DNA of 64,000 nucleotides from Yersinia massiliensis CCUG 53443 (GCF_000312485.1 NZ_HE997647.1:62001-126000), one strand, 5' to 3'. Shown: positions 1-9,791, counted from the first letter of the stretch. The notes: generated by a model from the sequence alone, not told the origin. A program made the numbers and translations.

Positions 1-57
1 CGCAAAGTTTGTCTGTCGTGACTAGGTTTTATTTTCATATGCGGAGTGATACTGATT

Positions 58-726
58 ATGGTCATTGTTCACCATTTAAATAATTCGCGTTCACAGCGTA
101 TTTTGTGGATGTTGGAGGAGTTACAAGTCCCCTATGAACTAAAGCGCTATCAGCGCGATCCTGGTAGTTTGTTGGCTCCGCCTGAATTGAAAAAAGTGCA
201 CCCGCTGGGTAAATCACCGGTGATCACTGATGGCGATCTGACCCTAGCGGAATCGGGGGCAATCCTCGAATATTTGCAGGAAGCCTATGATGCTCAGGGG
301 TTGTTTAAGCCAACGGGGCATTATGATCGCCAGCAATTCCGTTACTGGATGCACTATGCCGAAGGTTCTTTGATGCCCCTGTTGGTGATGAAACTTATCT
401 TTAGTCGATTAGGTGGGCCACCCGTACCCTGGATTATTCGCCCTGTCGCCAAAGCGCTGGGGGATGGGGTACAGAAAAATTACCTGAATAAGCAAATTGC
501 CACACACCGCGATTATCTGGAGCAGCATCTCACTCAACATAAGTGGTTTGCTGGCAGCGATTTCAGTGCCGCAGATATCCAAATGAGTTTCCCTATCGAA
601 GCCATCAACAGCCGTGGCGGCCTTGAGGGTTTCCCCAAACTGCAAAATTTCTTAGCGCAAATTCATGAGCGCCCTGCTTATAAACAGGCGATTGCGAAGG
701 GCGGTGCCTACACTTTGGAACGCTGA
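58..726 (+). CDS. glutathione S-transferase family protein
   Basis: This 222-residue protein has the two-domain GST layout. The N-terminal thioredoxin-like half contains SRSQRILWMLEEL near residues 9-21 (the serine region that activates glutathione), the cis-proline motif GKSPVI and the ESGAI motif that binds the glutamyl part of glutathione. The C-terminal half is helical and carries the usual FSAADI segment of the fold. Family members conjugate or reduce electrophiles with glutathione in the cytosol; the substrate here cannot be read. I chose ATG 58 because GGAG at 43-46 lies 11 bases upstream; the in-frame GTG at 46 overlaps that site. It appears monocistronic. Confidence 0.85.
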   Translation: MVIVHHLNNSRSQRILWMLEELQVPYELKRYQRDPGSLLAPPELKKVHPLGKSPVITDGDLTLAESGAILEYLQEAYDAQGLFKPTGHYDRQQFRYWMHYAEGSLMPLLVMKLIFSRLGGPPVPWIIRPVAKALGDGVQKNYLNKQIATHRDYLEQHLTQHKWFAGSDFSAADIQMSFPIEAINSRGGLEGFPKLQNFLAQIHERPAYKQAIAKGGAYTLER

Positions 727-881
727 TCCCCTGTGATTTGGCACCAACGGTCGCGGAGAGTTAACGGGTGTGAGGCTGCTCACACTTCCGTTCGACCTCA
801 AATTCATGTCTCTGGACAAATTAATGTTAAAAAAGGCATTAAATGTCGCGATCTGATGTTGATTAGTCGCCGCAAATAGCT

Positions 882-964
882 GGATAATCGTTTGCCTTAA
901 ATGACATCTGCCTTAAATCTCGATTTTATTTCAGTCATGCGTACTTCCAGCTAATCGTTTGCTA
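882..964 (+). promoter_or_regulatory. two PurR-like operator boxes upstream of ghxP
   Basis: Two 16-bp elements share the core TAATCGTTTGC: 882-897 (ggataatcgtttgcct) and 949-964 (agctaatcgtttgcta). Each matches the PurR consensus ANGNAANCGNTTGCNT at all but two defined positions. They sit 67 bp apart in the 363-bp gap before the ghxP start. PurR repression of purine permeases is established in E. coli; binding here is inference. Nothing else gene-like is seen in the gap. Confidence 0.6.
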
Positions 965-1089
965 TTTTCCCCGCCATCTTGGCGTTGGGTGAGTTGACGA
1001 GTTAATCGGCAGGGACGGAAACGATTACGTATGGAATGGACGCTTGGCTTGCTGACTATTTTAAAATGACACACACAGGGGACATCACC

Positions 1090-2457
1090 ATGTCTAGCAC
1101 CAATCCTCAAGCGAACTCGGCAGCAAAGCCAAAAAGTTCACTTGATGCATTTTTCAAGATGAGTGAACGTGGCAGTAATGTACGCCAGGAAGTGCTGGCC
1201 GGTCTGACGACCTTTTTGGCCATGGTCTACTCGGTTATCGTGGTGCCGAGCATGTTGGGCAAAGCAGGTTTCCCGCCAACCGCCGTGTTTGTGGCGACCT
1301 GTTTGGTCGCAGGCTTAGGTTCTCTGTTGATGGGGTTGTGGGCCAATTTACCTATGGCCATTGGTTGCGCCATCTCATTGACCGCGTTTACTGCATTTAG
1401 CTTGGTATTGGGCCAACAAATTAGTATTCCTGTGGCATTGGGCGCGGTATTCCTGATGGGGGTACTGTTCACCATTATCTCCGTCACCGGTATCCGTTCG
1501 TGGATATTACGTAACTTGCCCATGGGCGTGGCGCACGGTACCGGTATCGGTATCGGCTTGTTCTTGCTGCTGATTGCAGCCAATGGTGTCGGTCTGGTCA
1601 TCAAAAACCCTATCGAAGGTTTGCCAGTGGCGCTGGGTGCATTTACCTCTTTCCCTGTGATCATGACGTTATTGGGTCTGGCGGTGATTTTTGGTTTGGA
1701 AAAACTGCGAGTCCCAGGTGGCATTTTGCTGGTGATTATCGGTATTTCGATTATCGCCCTGATCTTTGACCCAAGTGTGACGTATCAAGGGCTGTTTGCG
1801 ATGCCAAGCTTGGCGGATGCTAACGGCAACTCTTTGATTTTCAGCCTCGACATTATGGGTGCCTTGAAACCTGTGGTACTGCCAAGTGTTTTGGCCTTGG
1901 TGATGACGGCGGTGTTTGATGCAACGGGTACGATTCGTGCGGTTGCGGGTCAGGCTAACTTGCTGGACAAAGACGGCCAGATTATCAGTGGCGGTAAAGC
2001 GCTGACCTCTGACTCCGTCAGCAGCATCTTTGCTGGCTTAGTGGGCGCAGCGCCAGCGGCGGTTTATATCGAATCTGCAGCGGGTACGGCGGCAGGCGGT
2101 AAAACGGGTCTGACAGCGACTGTGGTCGGTGTGCTGTTCCTGTTGATGCTGTTCCTCTCACCGCTGTCCTATTTAGTGCCAGCCTATGCCACTGCTCCGG
2201 CGTTGATGTATGTGGGCTTGCTGATGCTGAGTAATGTGTCCAAGCTGGATTTCGACGATTTTGTAGATGCGATGTCCGGCCTGTTGTGCGCCGTGTTTAT
2301 CGTACTGACCTGCAATATCGTGACCGGTATTATGCTGGGCTTCAGTTCACTGGTGATTGGTCGCATCTGTTCCGGCGAATGGCGTAAACTGAACTTGGGT
2401 ACCGTCATTATTGCTGTGGCACTGGTGGTATTCTATGCCGGTGGCTGGGCGATTTAA
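1090..2457 (+). CDS. ghxP: guanine/hypoxanthine permease GhxP (NCS2 family)
   Basis: This is a 455-residue polytopic inner-membrane protein of the AzgA-like NCS2 branch, which imports hypoxanthine and guanine by proton symport. Diagnostic segments are [16 protein letters not shown] early on, the [13 protein letters not shown] substrate-site region and the [16 protein letters not shown] stretch. Wording is close to E. coli YjcD/GhxP over the full length, and yjcE follows just as in E. coli. ATG 1090 is preferred because AGGGGA lies about 7 bases upstream and the protein then begins like its homologue; an upstream in-frame ATG at 1036 would add 18 atypical residues. Two PurR-like boxes upstream suggest control by purine supply. 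Confidence 0.93.
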   Translation: MSSTNPQANSAAKPKSSLDAFFKMSERGSNVRQEVLAGLTTFLAMVYSVIVVPSMLGKAGFPPTAVFVATCLVAGLGSLLMGLWANLPMAIGCAISLTAFTAFSLVLGQQISIPVALGAVFLMGVLFTIISVTGIRSWILRNLPMGVAHGTGIGIGLFLLLIAANGVGLVIKNPIEGLPVALGAFTSFPVIMTLLGLAVIFGLEKLRVPGGILLVIIGISIIALIFDPSVTYQGLFAMPSLADANGNSLIFSLDIMGALKPVVLPSVLALVMTAVFDATGTIRAVAGQANLLDKDGQIISGGKALTSDSVSSIFAGLVGAAPAAVYIESAAGTAAGGKTGLTATVVGVLFLLMLFLSPLSYLVPAYATAPALMYVGLLMLSNVSKLDFDDFVDAMSGLLCAVFIVLTCNIVTGIMLGFSSLVIGRICSGEWRKLNLGTVIIAVALVVFYAGGWAI

Positions 2458-2484
2458 GCCGGCATAAATGGTTATTGGTTTGCT

Positions 2485-2509
2485 TATCGGGGGTCGTCTG
2501 CCCCCGATA
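2485..2509 (+). terminator. hairpin after ghxP
   Basis: A perfect 9-bp stem (TATCGGGGG / CCCCCGATA) with a 7-base loop begins 27 bases past the ghxP stop. The downstream tract (ctatttccc) is only weakly T-rich, so termination strength is uncertain. Confidence 0.6.
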
Positions 2510-2685
2510 CTATTTCCCATCCCGCTTTAACCCCACATTCTTTGTTTTTTCCTGCGATCTGTTACAGGTTTTTCCCCGCTGAATAAAAAAGTGATCTACT
2601 ATCAAAAGCGGCGCTTTGGCCCTGTCTACGGGTAAGTACAAGCAAGTTTTATGTTGAGCAGTATTGAGTTGAGTCTAAGGAAAGC

Positions 2686-4335
2686 ATGGAAATCTTTTTT
2701 ACAATCCTCATTCTGATTTTGGTGGTATCGCTCTCCGGCGTTGTCACCCGAATGTTACCGTTCCAAGTCCCACTCCCTCTGATGCAGATTGTCTGTGGTG
2801 CCTTATTGGCTTGGCCTCACTTTGGTTTGCATGTCGATTTTGACCCCGAGTTATTCTTGGTGCTGTTTATTCCGCCTTTGCTTTTTGCCGATGGCTGGAA
2901 AACACCGACGCGCGAATTTATTCATCATGGGCGAGAAATATTAGCGCTGGCACTCGCGTTGGTATTGGTCACCGTGGTGGGGATCGGTTACCTGATCCAC
3001 TGGATGGTACCGGGGATCCCGCTGGTGGCCGCCTTTGCACTGGCGGCGGTATTGTCGCCAACCGATGCGGTGGCGTTGTCCGGCATTGTGGGTAAAGGGC
3101 GTATACCGAAATCGATTATGGGCGTACTGGAAGGGGAGGCATTGATGAATGACGCCTCCGGTCTGGTGGCGCTGAAGTTTGCCATTGCGGTTGCCATGGG
3201 CACCATGGTGTTTACTGTGTCCGGCGCAACATTAGAATTCCTGAAAGTCGCTATTGGTGGCTTGTTGGCCGGTGTCGCAGTCACCTGGCTATACAGTAAA
3301 TCGCTGCGTTTGATGAGTCGCTGGAGTGGCGATGATCCCGCAACGCAAATTGTCTTGCTGCTGTTATTGCCGTTCGCTTCTTACTTGATTGCCGAACATA
3401 TCGGCGTCTCTGGTATCTTGGCGGCCGTCGCGGCGGGGATGACCATCAGCCAGTCCGGCGTGATTCGTAACGCCCCACTGACAATGCGGTTACGTGCTGA
3501 TAGCGTCTGGTCGATGCTGGAGTTTGTGTTTAACGGCATGGTGTTCATTCTGTTGGGCCTGCAATTGCCGGGGATTCTGGAAACCTCGATTGTGCAGGCA
3601 GAGCTGGACCCGACTATCCAAACGTGGAATCTGTTTGCCGACGTTGCCATCATTTATGGGGCATTGCTGGTGCTGCGTTTCGGCTGGTTGTGGTCGATGA
3701 AAAGAATCAGTAAGCGTTTTCTGGGCAAACGGCCACTCGAATTTAGCAAATACACCACGCGTGAGCTGTGGGTCGCATCATTTGCTGGGGTGCGTGGGGC
3801 GATTACGCTAGCAGGTGTGCTGTCGATTCCGTTATTCCTGAGCGATGGTTCAGCTTTCCCCTCCCGCTATCAACTAGTGTTTATCGCCACCGGCGTCATT
3901 TTGTTATCGGTCATTGTTGGGGTGATTGCCTTGCCACCGTTACTGCGTGGTGTGGTTATGGCCGATAAGAGTGTCAGCCGTGAAGAGGTCCGCTTAGCGC
4001 GAGCGGCGGCAGCGGAAGTGGCGATTGTTAGCTTAAATAAAATGGAAGAGCGGTTGGCGGCCAGCAGTGAGGAAAACATCGATCCAGAATTGCTCAAAGA
4101 GGTCAGTTCACGGGTGATCGGTAATCTGCGGCGGCGCACGGGCAGTAAGGATGAAATTGAAAACACCTTATTTGTCGAAAATCTGGAGCGGCGTTTCCGC
4201 TTAACAGCATTACGGGCAGAACGTGGTGAGTTGTATCACCTGCGCGCAACGCAGAAAATCAGTAACGAAACCCTGCAAAAGCTGCTGCACGATTTGGACT
4301 TGTTGGAAGCGTTATTGATCGAGAAAGAAGGTTAA
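2686..4335 (+). CDS. yjcE: Na+/H+ antiporter YjcE (CPA1 family)
   Basis: A 549-residue monovalent cation/proton antiporter of the NhaP/CPA1 type, the same length as E. coli YjcE. The N-terminal two thirds is membrane-embedded, with the family signatures LFADGWKTP, LSPTDAVAL (ion-binding aspartate) and GEALMNDASGLVALKF (the ND pair of the transport site), and FAGVRGAITLAGVLSIP further on. The last 130 residues form a soluble charged domain rich in Glu, Arg and Lys. It exchanges Na+ or K+ for H+ across the inner membrane and serves pH and ion homeostasis. Separated from ghxP by 228 bases that include the ghxP hairpin, so it is probably transcribed alone. Confidence 0.93.
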   Translation: MEIFFTILILILVVSLSGVVTRMLPFQVPLPLMQIVCGALLAWPHFGLHVDFDPELFLVLFIPPLLFADGWKTPTREFIHHGREILALALALVLVTVVGIGYLIHWMVPGIPLVAAFALAAVLSPTDAVALSGIVGKGRIPKSIMGVLEGEALMNDASGLVALKFAIAVAMGTMVFTVSGATLEFLKVAIGGLLAGVAVTWLYSKSLRLMSRWSGDDPATQIVLLLLLPFASYLIAEHIGVSGILAAVAAGMTISQSGVIRNAPLTMRLRADSVWSMLEFVFNGMVFILLGLQLPGILETSIVQAELDPTIQTWNLFADVAIIYGALLVLRFGWLWSMKRISKRFLGKRPLEFSKYTTRELWVASFAGVRGAITLAGVLSIPLFLSDGSAFPSRYQLVFIATGVILLSVIVGVIALPPLLRGVVMADKSVSREEVRLARAAAAEVAIVSLNKMEERLAASSEENIDPELLKEVSSRVIGNLRRRTGSKDEIENTLFVENLERRFRLTALRAERGELYHLRATQKISNETLQKLLHDLDLLEALLIEKEG

Positions 4336-4366
4336 TCCGTTCGAAAAAGCAGGCTAATCCTCTTTC

Positions 4367-4394
4367 AATCCGGCGGCTATTCAGTCGCCGGATT
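4367..4394. terminator. convergent hairpin between yjcE and the LysR gene
   Basis: A perfect 9-bp stem (AATCCGGCG at 4367-4375, CGCCGGATT at 4386-4394) with a 10-base loop lies between the convergent stop codons and touches the last base of the LysR gene stop. No clear T-run follows on either strand. Confidence 0.5.
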
Positions 4395-5302
4395 CACTTC
4401 CCCCCCACCTCCACCAATGAGCCATTGGGCCAAAATTCACGGCATCGACTGATCCACGCTTGTGCGCTGTGAGAGAGATAGCTGCCTTGTCGCCAAATCA
4501 ATCCCAACTGCCATGGCATCAGTGGTGTTAAGGGCAGCCATAGCAATGCGTTCTTATCCAGCCGTTGGCAAATCGGTTCCGGCAAAATAGCGATCCCGAT
4601 ATTGGCTTGTACCATAGCGGCCAAAAAGTCCCACTGACCGCTGCGAACGGCGATTTTGGGTGTAAACCCAGCGACCGTGAAAGCATCCATTAACTGGCGG
4701 TAGAGCGCGAAATCCTCGTTATAAATCAGAATCGATTGATCGGCTAATTCGGGAATACTGATGGAGGTACGGTTGAGCCAAAATGCCGTGCGTGGCACCA
4801 CCACACAAAGTGGATGGCTGAACAGGGGCAATGTGGTCAGCGGTAAATCTACACCGGCGGGTAAGGCCGTTAGGGCTAAATCCAATTCGCCGGACAACAC
4901 CGCTTGTTGCACCGTTAAGCCACCAAATTCTGAAATTTGCAGTTCCACGCCGGGATAACGCTGACGAAATTGACTGATGAGGACGGCCATTTGTGTGCCA
5001 ACCATGGGCGGAATGCCTAAACGCAACTTGCCCTTTTTTAACGAGCCAATATCTTCTAGCTCGGCTTCCAACTGCTGAAATTGGTCGAGGATCGCTAATC
5101 CCCGTTGATAAACTGCCTCCCCACTGTCGGTCAGATGTAAACGACGGCCCTCGCGAATCAACAAGCTGCACTCAAGTTCTTCTTCCAGATTACGCAGCAT
5201 TTTGCTGATAGTGGGCTGGGTGACAAAAAGCTTTTCTGCCGCCCGCGTGAAACTCTGTTGGCGCACCACTTCCACGAAATAACGTAGTGTTCTGATATCC
5301 AT
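4394..5302 (-). CDS. LysR-family regulator next to cidAB (CidR/YwbI type)
   Basis: A 302-residue LysR-type transcription factor. The winged HTH covers residues 1-60, with the typical AAEKLFVTQPTISKMLRNLE recognition region, followed by a linker helix and a periplasmic-binding-protein-like effector domain. It is transcribed divergently from the cidA/cidB pair, the arrangement of cidR-cidABC and ywbI-ywbHG. That context makes it the likely activator of those two genes; acetate or pyruvate-related effectors are known for relatives but cannot be read here. A T-N11-A dyad lies between the divergent genes. The ATG at 5302 is followed by the standard MDIRTLRYF start. Confidence 0.85.
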   Translation of the reverse strand: MDIRTLRYFVEVVRQQSFTRAAEKLFVTQPTISKMLRNLEEELECSLLIREGRRLHLTDSGEAVYQRGLAILDQFQQLEAELEDIGSLKKGKLRLGIPPMVGTQMAVLISQFRQRYPGVELQISEFGGLTVQQAVLSGELDLALTALPAGVDLPLTTLPLFSHPLCVVVPRTAFWLNRTSISIPELADQSILIYNEDFALYRQLMDAFTVAGFTPKIAVRSGQWDFLAAMVQANIGIAILPEPICQRLDKNALLWLPLTPLMPWQLGLIWRQGSYLSHSAQAWISRCREFWPNGSLVEVGGK

Positions 5303-5347
5303 CAGGTTTTCCTGTTAGTCAGCGAGCCGTCTTTTGAACAGCGAAGT

Positions 5348-5362
5348 ATGCCATTTAGGCAT
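5348..5362. promoter_or_regulatory. LysR-type operator (T-N11-A dyad)
   Basis: A perfect inverted repeat ATGCC-N5-GGCAT sits in the divergent LysR/cidA gap. It contains the T-N11-A spacing (T5349, A5361) that LysR regulators recognise. It is 46 bases upstream of the regulator start and 86 bases upstream of cidA, which fits both autoregulation and activation. Confidence 0.55.
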
Positions 5363-5447
5363 GATTACGATGATTTTAATTCATTTTTTGCAAGGTTGCC
5401 TGCGGCCTATACTGAGCACTGACAAAAATTCCCCACTGAGGTTTCTC

Positions 5448-5873
5448 ATGTTATTGGCGTTACGCAGTTTTGCGCCGTCGGTCATCACGCGTTTACAAGT
5501 GCCCGTTCAGGTCGCGCTGTACGCAGGGCTATTTATTATTTCTGATCAGCTCGTTAGGGTGTTTCATCTGCCTTTACCCGCTAATATCGTGGGCATGATA
5601 TTGCTGTTGGCAATGATTATGCTGCGCATCATGCCGGTGCGATGGGTTCAGGCGGGATCGCGCTGGCTGTTAGCCGAAATGCTGCTGTTTTTTGTTCCGG
5701 CGGTGGTGGCGGTGGTGAATTATGCCCAGTTAATTCGGGTCGATGGCTGGAAGATTTTTGCGGTGATCGCCGTGAGCACCTCATTAACACTCGCCGCCAC
5801 GGGGTTAGTGGTTGATCGCGTCTACCGTTTTGAGGTGTGGCTGCAACGTCGCAAATCCAATCGCCATGAATGA
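5448..5873 (+). CDS. CidA/LrgA family holin-like membrane protein
   Basis: A 141-residue protein with four predicted hydrophobic segments, including VQVALYAGLFIISDQLV and the family-typical LPLPANIVGMILLLAMI, and a hydrophilic C-terminus. The family forms small membrane complexes with LrgB/CidB partners; roles in murein hydrolase release and in pyruvate transport have been proposed. I start at ATG 5448 because GAGG lies 7 bases upstream and the product then has the family length; in-frame upstream starts would add an unrelated peptide. It overlaps the next gene by 8 bases, so the two are translationally coupled. The divergent LysR regulator probably controls it. Confidence 0.85.
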   Translation: MLLALRSFAPSVITRLQVPVQVALYAGLFIISDQLVRVFHLPLPANIVGMILLLAMIMLRIMPVRWVQAGSRWLLAEMLLFFVPAVVAVVNYAQLIRVDGWKIFAVIAVSTSLTLAATGLVVDRVYRFEVWLQRRKSNRHE

Positions 5874-6555
5874 CCTCATGATCAGCATCGCCTGCTTTCT
5901 GGCGACCTTGGCACTCTATTTTGCCAATAAAAAGCTCTATCGCCGCCACCGCTCATTATTACTGATGCCGTTGGTGCTGACGCCAATGGTTTTGGTGTTA
6001 TTGCTGGTGGTCACCCATATCTCTTATCAGGATTATATTGGCGAGACACATTGGTTACTGTGGTTATTGGGGCCAGCCACTATCGCGTTTGCGGTACCCG
6101 TTTACGAGAATTTGTCGATCATTCGCCGCCACTGGTTATCACTCAGTGCAGGAGTGATAACTGCGGTCACAGTAGCAGTGGTCAGTTCGGTGTGGCTGGC
6201 GAAGTTCTTAACGCTATCCGAAGAGGTACAACGCAGCCTCGCCGTGCGCTCGATCACCACACCTTTTGCATTAGAAGCCGCTAAACAACTGGGCGGGCAA
6301 CCTGACTTAGTGGCGCTATTTGTGGTGATTACGGGGGTGTTTGGTATGGCGGTGGGGGACTTACTCTTCTTGCGCTTGTCAGTACGCAGTGGGCTGGCAA
6401 AAGGCGCGGGTTTGGGGGCTTCCTCTCACGGTGCAGGGACTGCGAAAGCCTATGAAATGGGATCGCAGGAGGGCGTAGTGTCCAGCTTAGTGATGATGCT
6501 GGCTGGTATTATTACGGTGATCGGCGCGCCACTGATGGGTCACTTGTTGTGGTAA
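5866..6555 (+). CDS. CidB/LrgB family membrane protein
   Basis: A 229-residue polytopic protein. Family hallmarks are VYENLSIIRRHW, ITTPFALEAAKQLGG and the glycine-rich LGASSHGAGTAKAYEMG motif near residues 190-206. It is the obligate partner of the LrgA/CidA-like protein encoded just upstream; related pairs act as pyruvate uptake systems in Bacillus and Streptococcus and as autolysis modulators in Staphylococcus. The start ATG 5866 lies inside the end of the upstream gene (8-base overlap). The stop codon falls inside the first unit of a 19-bp tandem repeat. Confidence 0.85.
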   Translation: MNDLMISIACFLATLALYFANKKLYRRHRSLLLMPLVLTPMVLVLLLVVTHISYQDYIGETHWLLWLLGPATIAFAVPVYENLSIIRRHWLSLSAGVITAVTVAVVSSVWLAKFLTLSEEVQRSLAVRSITTPFALEAAKQLGGQPDLVALFVVITGVFGMAVGDLLFLRLSVRSGLAKGAGLGASSHGAGTAKAYEMGSQEGVVSSLVMMLAGIITVIGAPLMGHLLW

Positions 6556-6600
6556 TGGTCAGATATTGTGGTAAAGGTCAGGTATTGCGGTAATGGCTAG
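6547..6600. repeat. 19-bp tandem repeat, about 2.8 copies
   Basis: Units at 6547-6565, 6566-6584 and a partial unit at 6585-6600 share TTGTGGTAAWGGTCAGRTA with three or four substitutions. The first unit includes the lrgB-like stop codon, so copy-number change would not alter the protein. Candidate VNTR. Confidence 0.75.
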
Positions 6601-6634
6601 CGACTGCTCAACAATAGAGTCAGTGCGCGGGAAT

Positions 6635-6660
6635 AAAAAAGGGTGAGGTTAACCTCACCC
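6635..6660 (-). terminator. terminator of the aapJQMP operon
   Basis: The perfect 20-base palindrome at 6641-6660 (GGGTGAGGTT and its complement) follows, on the minus strand, the aapP stop at 6696. On that strand it is trailed by a run of six T. It may also stop read-through from the lrgB-like gene. Confidence 0.8.
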
Positions 6661-6695
6661 GAAAATCCTCAATGTAAACTCCCAACGTAATGAAT

Positions 6696-7457
6696 TTAGT
6701 GAATAACCTGTGCCAGAAACGCCTGCGTACGCTCTGATTTTGGCTGAGAGAAGAATTCAGCTGGTGGTGCTTGCTCTACGATTTCACCGCGATCCATAAA
6801 GATCACCCGATCAGCGACGGTACGTGCAAACCCCATTTCGTGGGTAACGCACAGCATGGTCATGCCTTCGTGCGCCAGACTGATCATGGTATCCAGCACC
6901 TCTTTCACCATTTCTGGATCGAGTGCTGAAGTCGGTTCATCGAACAGCATGATTTTCGGTTTCATGCACAGGGAGCGGGCAATCGCTACGCGTTGTTGTT
7001 GCCCACCGGAAAGTTGACCGGGGAACTTATGAGCATGCTCGGCAATCCGGACCCGTTCCAGATAATGCATCGCCAATTCATCCGCTTCTTTTTTCGGCAT
7101 TTTACGTACCCAACTTGGGGCCAGCGTGCAGTTCTGCATCACGGTTAAGTGTGGGAACAAATTGAAGTGTTGGAACACCATACCGACCTCGGTCCGCACC
7201 CGCTCGATGTTACGTAAGTCATCGTTTAGCTCGATACCATCCACCATGATCTTCCCCTGCTGATGCTCTTCCAGATGGTTGATGCAGCGAATGGTGGTGG
7301 ATTTCCCCGAGCCAGAAGGACCGCATAACACGATGCGTTCACCGGGGCGGACATGTAAATTAATATCCTTCAATACGTGGAACTGCCCGTACCACTTATT
7401 GACGTTTTCCAGCGTAATCATCATTTTATCGCCGAAAGTTGGCTGATTGTCGCTCAT
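6696..7457 (-). CDS. aapP: polar amino-acid ABC transporter ATP-binding protein AapP (YhdZ)
   Basis: A 253-residue ABC ATPase. Walker [10 protein letters not shown] lies near residues 49-57, the signature LSGGQQQR near 155, Walker [13 protein letters not shown] follows, and the switch histidine is in THEMGFA. It powers import of general L-amino acids by the permease pair AapQ/AapM. I start at ATG 7457 ([11 protein letters not shown]), 8 bases past the aapM stop; longer in-frame starts would run back into aapM. It is the last gene of the four-gene operon and is followed by a strong terminator. Confidence 0.92.
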   Translation of the reverse strand: MSDNQPTFGDKMMITLENVNKWYGQFHVLKDINLHVRPGERIVLCGPSGSGKSTTIRCINHLEEHQQGKIMVDGIELNDDLRNIERVRTEVGMVFQHFNLFPHLTVMQNCTLAPSWVRKMPKKEADELAMHYLERVRIAEHAHKFPGQLSGGQQQRVAIARSLCMKPKIMLFDEPTSALDPEMVKEVLDTMISLAHEGMTMLCVTHEMGFARTVADRVIFMDRGEIVEQAPPAEFFSQPKSERTQAFLAQVIH

Positions 7458-7465
7458 GTTATGCC

Positions 7466-8575
7466 TCAATGTGTGGAACGTCCGGTGTGAAAGCGCTTTT
7501 CCAAATGCTGGCTGTAGCGCGACATGCTGAAACAGAAAATCCAATAAACAGCGGCGGCGAAGACGTAGCCTTCGGTTGACATGCCTAGCCAAGCAGGGTC
7601 AACGGTGGCTTGCTGCACACTGCTGAACAAATCAAACAACCCGATGATGATCACCAAACTGGTGTCTTTGAACAGGGCGATAATGGTGTTGACCAGCCCC
7701 GGGATTACCATTTTCAGGGCTTGTGGCAAGATCACCAGCCCTTGGGTTTTCCAGTAACCTAATCCGAGCGATTCCGCCGCTTCCGTCTGGCCTTTGGGTA
7801 AGGCTTGCAAGCCGCCGCGTACCACTTCCGCCACGTAGGCTGATTGGAACAGCACCACACCGACCAAGGCGCGGATGAGCTTATCGATGCTGGTGCCTTC
7901 GGTCATAAACAGCGGCAGCATGACCGAGGACATAAACAGCACGGTGATTAATGGTACCCCACGCCAGAACTCGATAAACACCACCGACAGAATGCGCACC
8001 ACTGGCATGCTGGAGCGGCGGGCCAGCGCCAGTAAGATACCGAGCGGCAGCGCGCCAGCAATACCGACAGCGGCGATAATCAGTGTCAGTGTTAGACCGC
8101 CCCACTGGCGGGTTTCCACACGAGTCAGTCCAAAGAAACCGCCATAGAGCATCACCCAGACCAGTAGCGGATAAGCTACCATCCAGACCACCAGATAACG
8201 GCCACGGCGCGGCATGCCACGCCAGAACAACGGGACCATCGTCAGCAACCCGATGACTAGCGTGGTATTAATCCGCCAGCGCTGCTCAATGGGGTAGAGG
8301 CCATACATAAACTGGCCAAAACGGGCATGAATAAATACCCAGCAGGCGCCTTCGCGGGTGCAATCAGTGCGTGATGTTCCTATCCAATTGGCGTTAAAAA
8401 TGGCCCAGCTCAGCAGTGGTGGGATCAACTGCCACATCAGCCACAGGCATAGCAGAGTGAGCAGGCTGTTGGTCCAACTGGAAAAGAGATTTTTTCTGGC
8501 CCAAAAGACCATCCGGCTGAACGCGTTCCCCGGCCGCACAGTGCTAGGTGGTTCGCGGGTTAATGTCATTGTCAT
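7466..8575 (-). CDS. aapM: amino-acid ABC transporter permease AapM (YhdY)
   Basis: A 369-residue inner-membrane permease of the HisMQ family. The EAA-loop motif that contacts the ATPase is [22 protein letters not shown], written here as a split: [12 protein letters not shown] followed by [11 protein letters not shown]. An extra periplasmic insertion between the first helices is typical of AapM and AapQ and explains its length above that of HisM. It pairs with AapQ to form the translocation pore. It starts 10 bases downstream of the aapQ stop. Confidence 0.92.
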   Translation of the reverse strand: MTMTLTREPPSTVRPGNAFSRMVFWARKNLFSSWTNSLLTLLCLWLMWQLIPPLLSWAIFNANWIGTSRTDCTREGACWVFIHARFGQFMYGLYPIEQRWRINTTLVIGLLTMVPLFWRGMPRRGRYLVVWMVAYPLLVWVMLYGGFFGLTRVETRQWGGLTLTLIIAAVGIAGALPLGILLALARRSSMPVVRILSVVFIEFWRGVPLITVLFMSSVMLPLFMTEGTSIDKLIRALVGVVLFQSAYVAEVVRGGLQALPKGQTEAAESLGLGYWKTQGLVILPQALKMVIPGLVNTIIALFKDTSLVIIIGLFDLFSSVQQATVDPAWLGMSTEGYVFAAAVYWIFCFSMSRYSQHLEKRFHTGRSTH

Positions 8576-8584
8576 TCGCTCCCC

Positions 8585-9763
8585 TTAGCGCTCGACCAGC
8601 GCGATGCGCCGGTTGTAGATATTCATTAAGAATGAAATGGATAGGCTGATAGCCAAATAGACCGACATCGTGATGGCGATGGTTTCTATCGCCTGTCCGG
8701 TTTGGTTCAGTACCGTACCGGCGAACAATGACACCATATCGGGATAGCCTATTGCGGCCGCCAATGAGGAGTTTTTGACGACATTCAAATATTGGCTGGT
8801 CAGTGGGGGAATGATGACCCGCAACGCCTGCGGCAAGATAACCTGTCGCAAAGTGACGGTATTAGGCAGCGCCAGTGAGCGGGCCGCCTCATGCTGACCA
8901 TAGGGAACGGACTGAATACCTGAACGAATCACTTCAGCGATAAACGTGGAGGTATAAACAGACAGCGCCAGTGTTAAGGCGGCCAGTTCAGGGATGAGTA
9001 CCCATCCACCTTTAAAGTTAAAACCGCGTAACGCGGGGATATCCCAATGTAGCGCGGGGCCATAGATGACATGAGCCAATGCCGGTAGAACAATCAGCAA
9101 CAACAAACCTATCGGCCATGTGCGGTGGAACTGGCCAGTATGTAACTGGCGAAAATGGTTATAGCGAGACAATGCGATGATGGCGGCGACAGCTAACAGC
9201 ACGGCAATCAGCGCGGGTATAAAACCGGCCGTTAATTCGGGTGATGGCAAATAGAGGCCACGGTTACTTAAAAAGGCGACGCCAAAGGCATCCATACTCT
9301 GCCGGGGCCCCGGCAAATTACGCAGTACCGCAAAATACCAGAAGAAGATTTGCAGTAGCGGCGGAATATTACGGAAGGTTTCGATATAGATAGTGGAGAG
9401 TTTGCGTAATAACCAGTTGTCCGACAGCCGCGCCAACCCAAGAAAGAAGCCCAGTATTGAGGCAAAGAAAATACACAATACGGAGACCAGCAAGGTATTC
9501 AATAGCCCGACTAAGAACACGCGCCCATAAGTATCGCCCTGCTCATAGTCGATAAGATGTTGAACAATGCCGAAACCGGCGCTGTTGTTCAAGAAGGCAA
9601 AACCGGAGGTGATGCCCCGGGTGGACAGGTTGGTCATGGTGTTATGAATCAGGTACGCACCGCATCCGATCAGTATCAATAGCGCAATAATTTGATACAG
9701 CCAGGCGCGCACCGCTGGGTTGGTCAGCGAAAAGGCACCTTTGACGGTTGGGCGTTGTGACAT
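8585..9763 (-). CDS. aapQ: amino-acid ABC transporter permease AapQ (YhdX)
   Basis: A 392-residue inner-membrane permease of the HisMQ family with the EAA loop HEAARSLALPNTVTLRQV near residue 300 and the large insertion between early helices seen in AapQ. I prefer ATG 9763 (MSQRPTVKGAF) because GAGG lies 8 bases upstream and the start then matches E. coli YhdX; an in-frame ATG at 9787 would add eight residues. A stable hairpin lies in the gap between aapJ and this gene, which may let the binding protein be made in excess. Confidence 0.91.
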   Translation of the reverse strand: MSQRPTVKGAFSLTNPAVRAWLYQIIALLILIGCGAYLIHNTMTNLSTRGITSGFAFLNNSAGFGIVQHLIDYEQGDTYGRVFLVGLLNTLLVSVLCIFFASILGFFLGLARLSDNWLLRKLSTIYIETFRNIPPLLQIFFWYFAVLRNLPGPRQSMDAFGVAFLSNRGLYLPSPELTAGFIPALIAVLLAVAAIIALSRYNHFRQLHTGQFHRTWPIGLLLLIVLPALAHVIYGPALHWDIPALRGFNFKGGWVLIPELAALTLALSVYTSTFIAEVIRSGIQSVPYGQHEAARSLALPNTVTLRQVILPQALRVIIPPLTSQYLNVVKNSSLAAAIGYPDMVSLFAGTVLNQTGQAIETIAITMSVYLAISLSISFLMNIYNRRIALVER

Positions 9764-9791
9764 AGTGTGGGCCTCGGTCTGGGTCATACAG

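Noticed and set aside
1227..1724. 165-codon ORF antisense to ghxP
   Set aside because: Shadow of the permease gene; composition is unlike a real protein.
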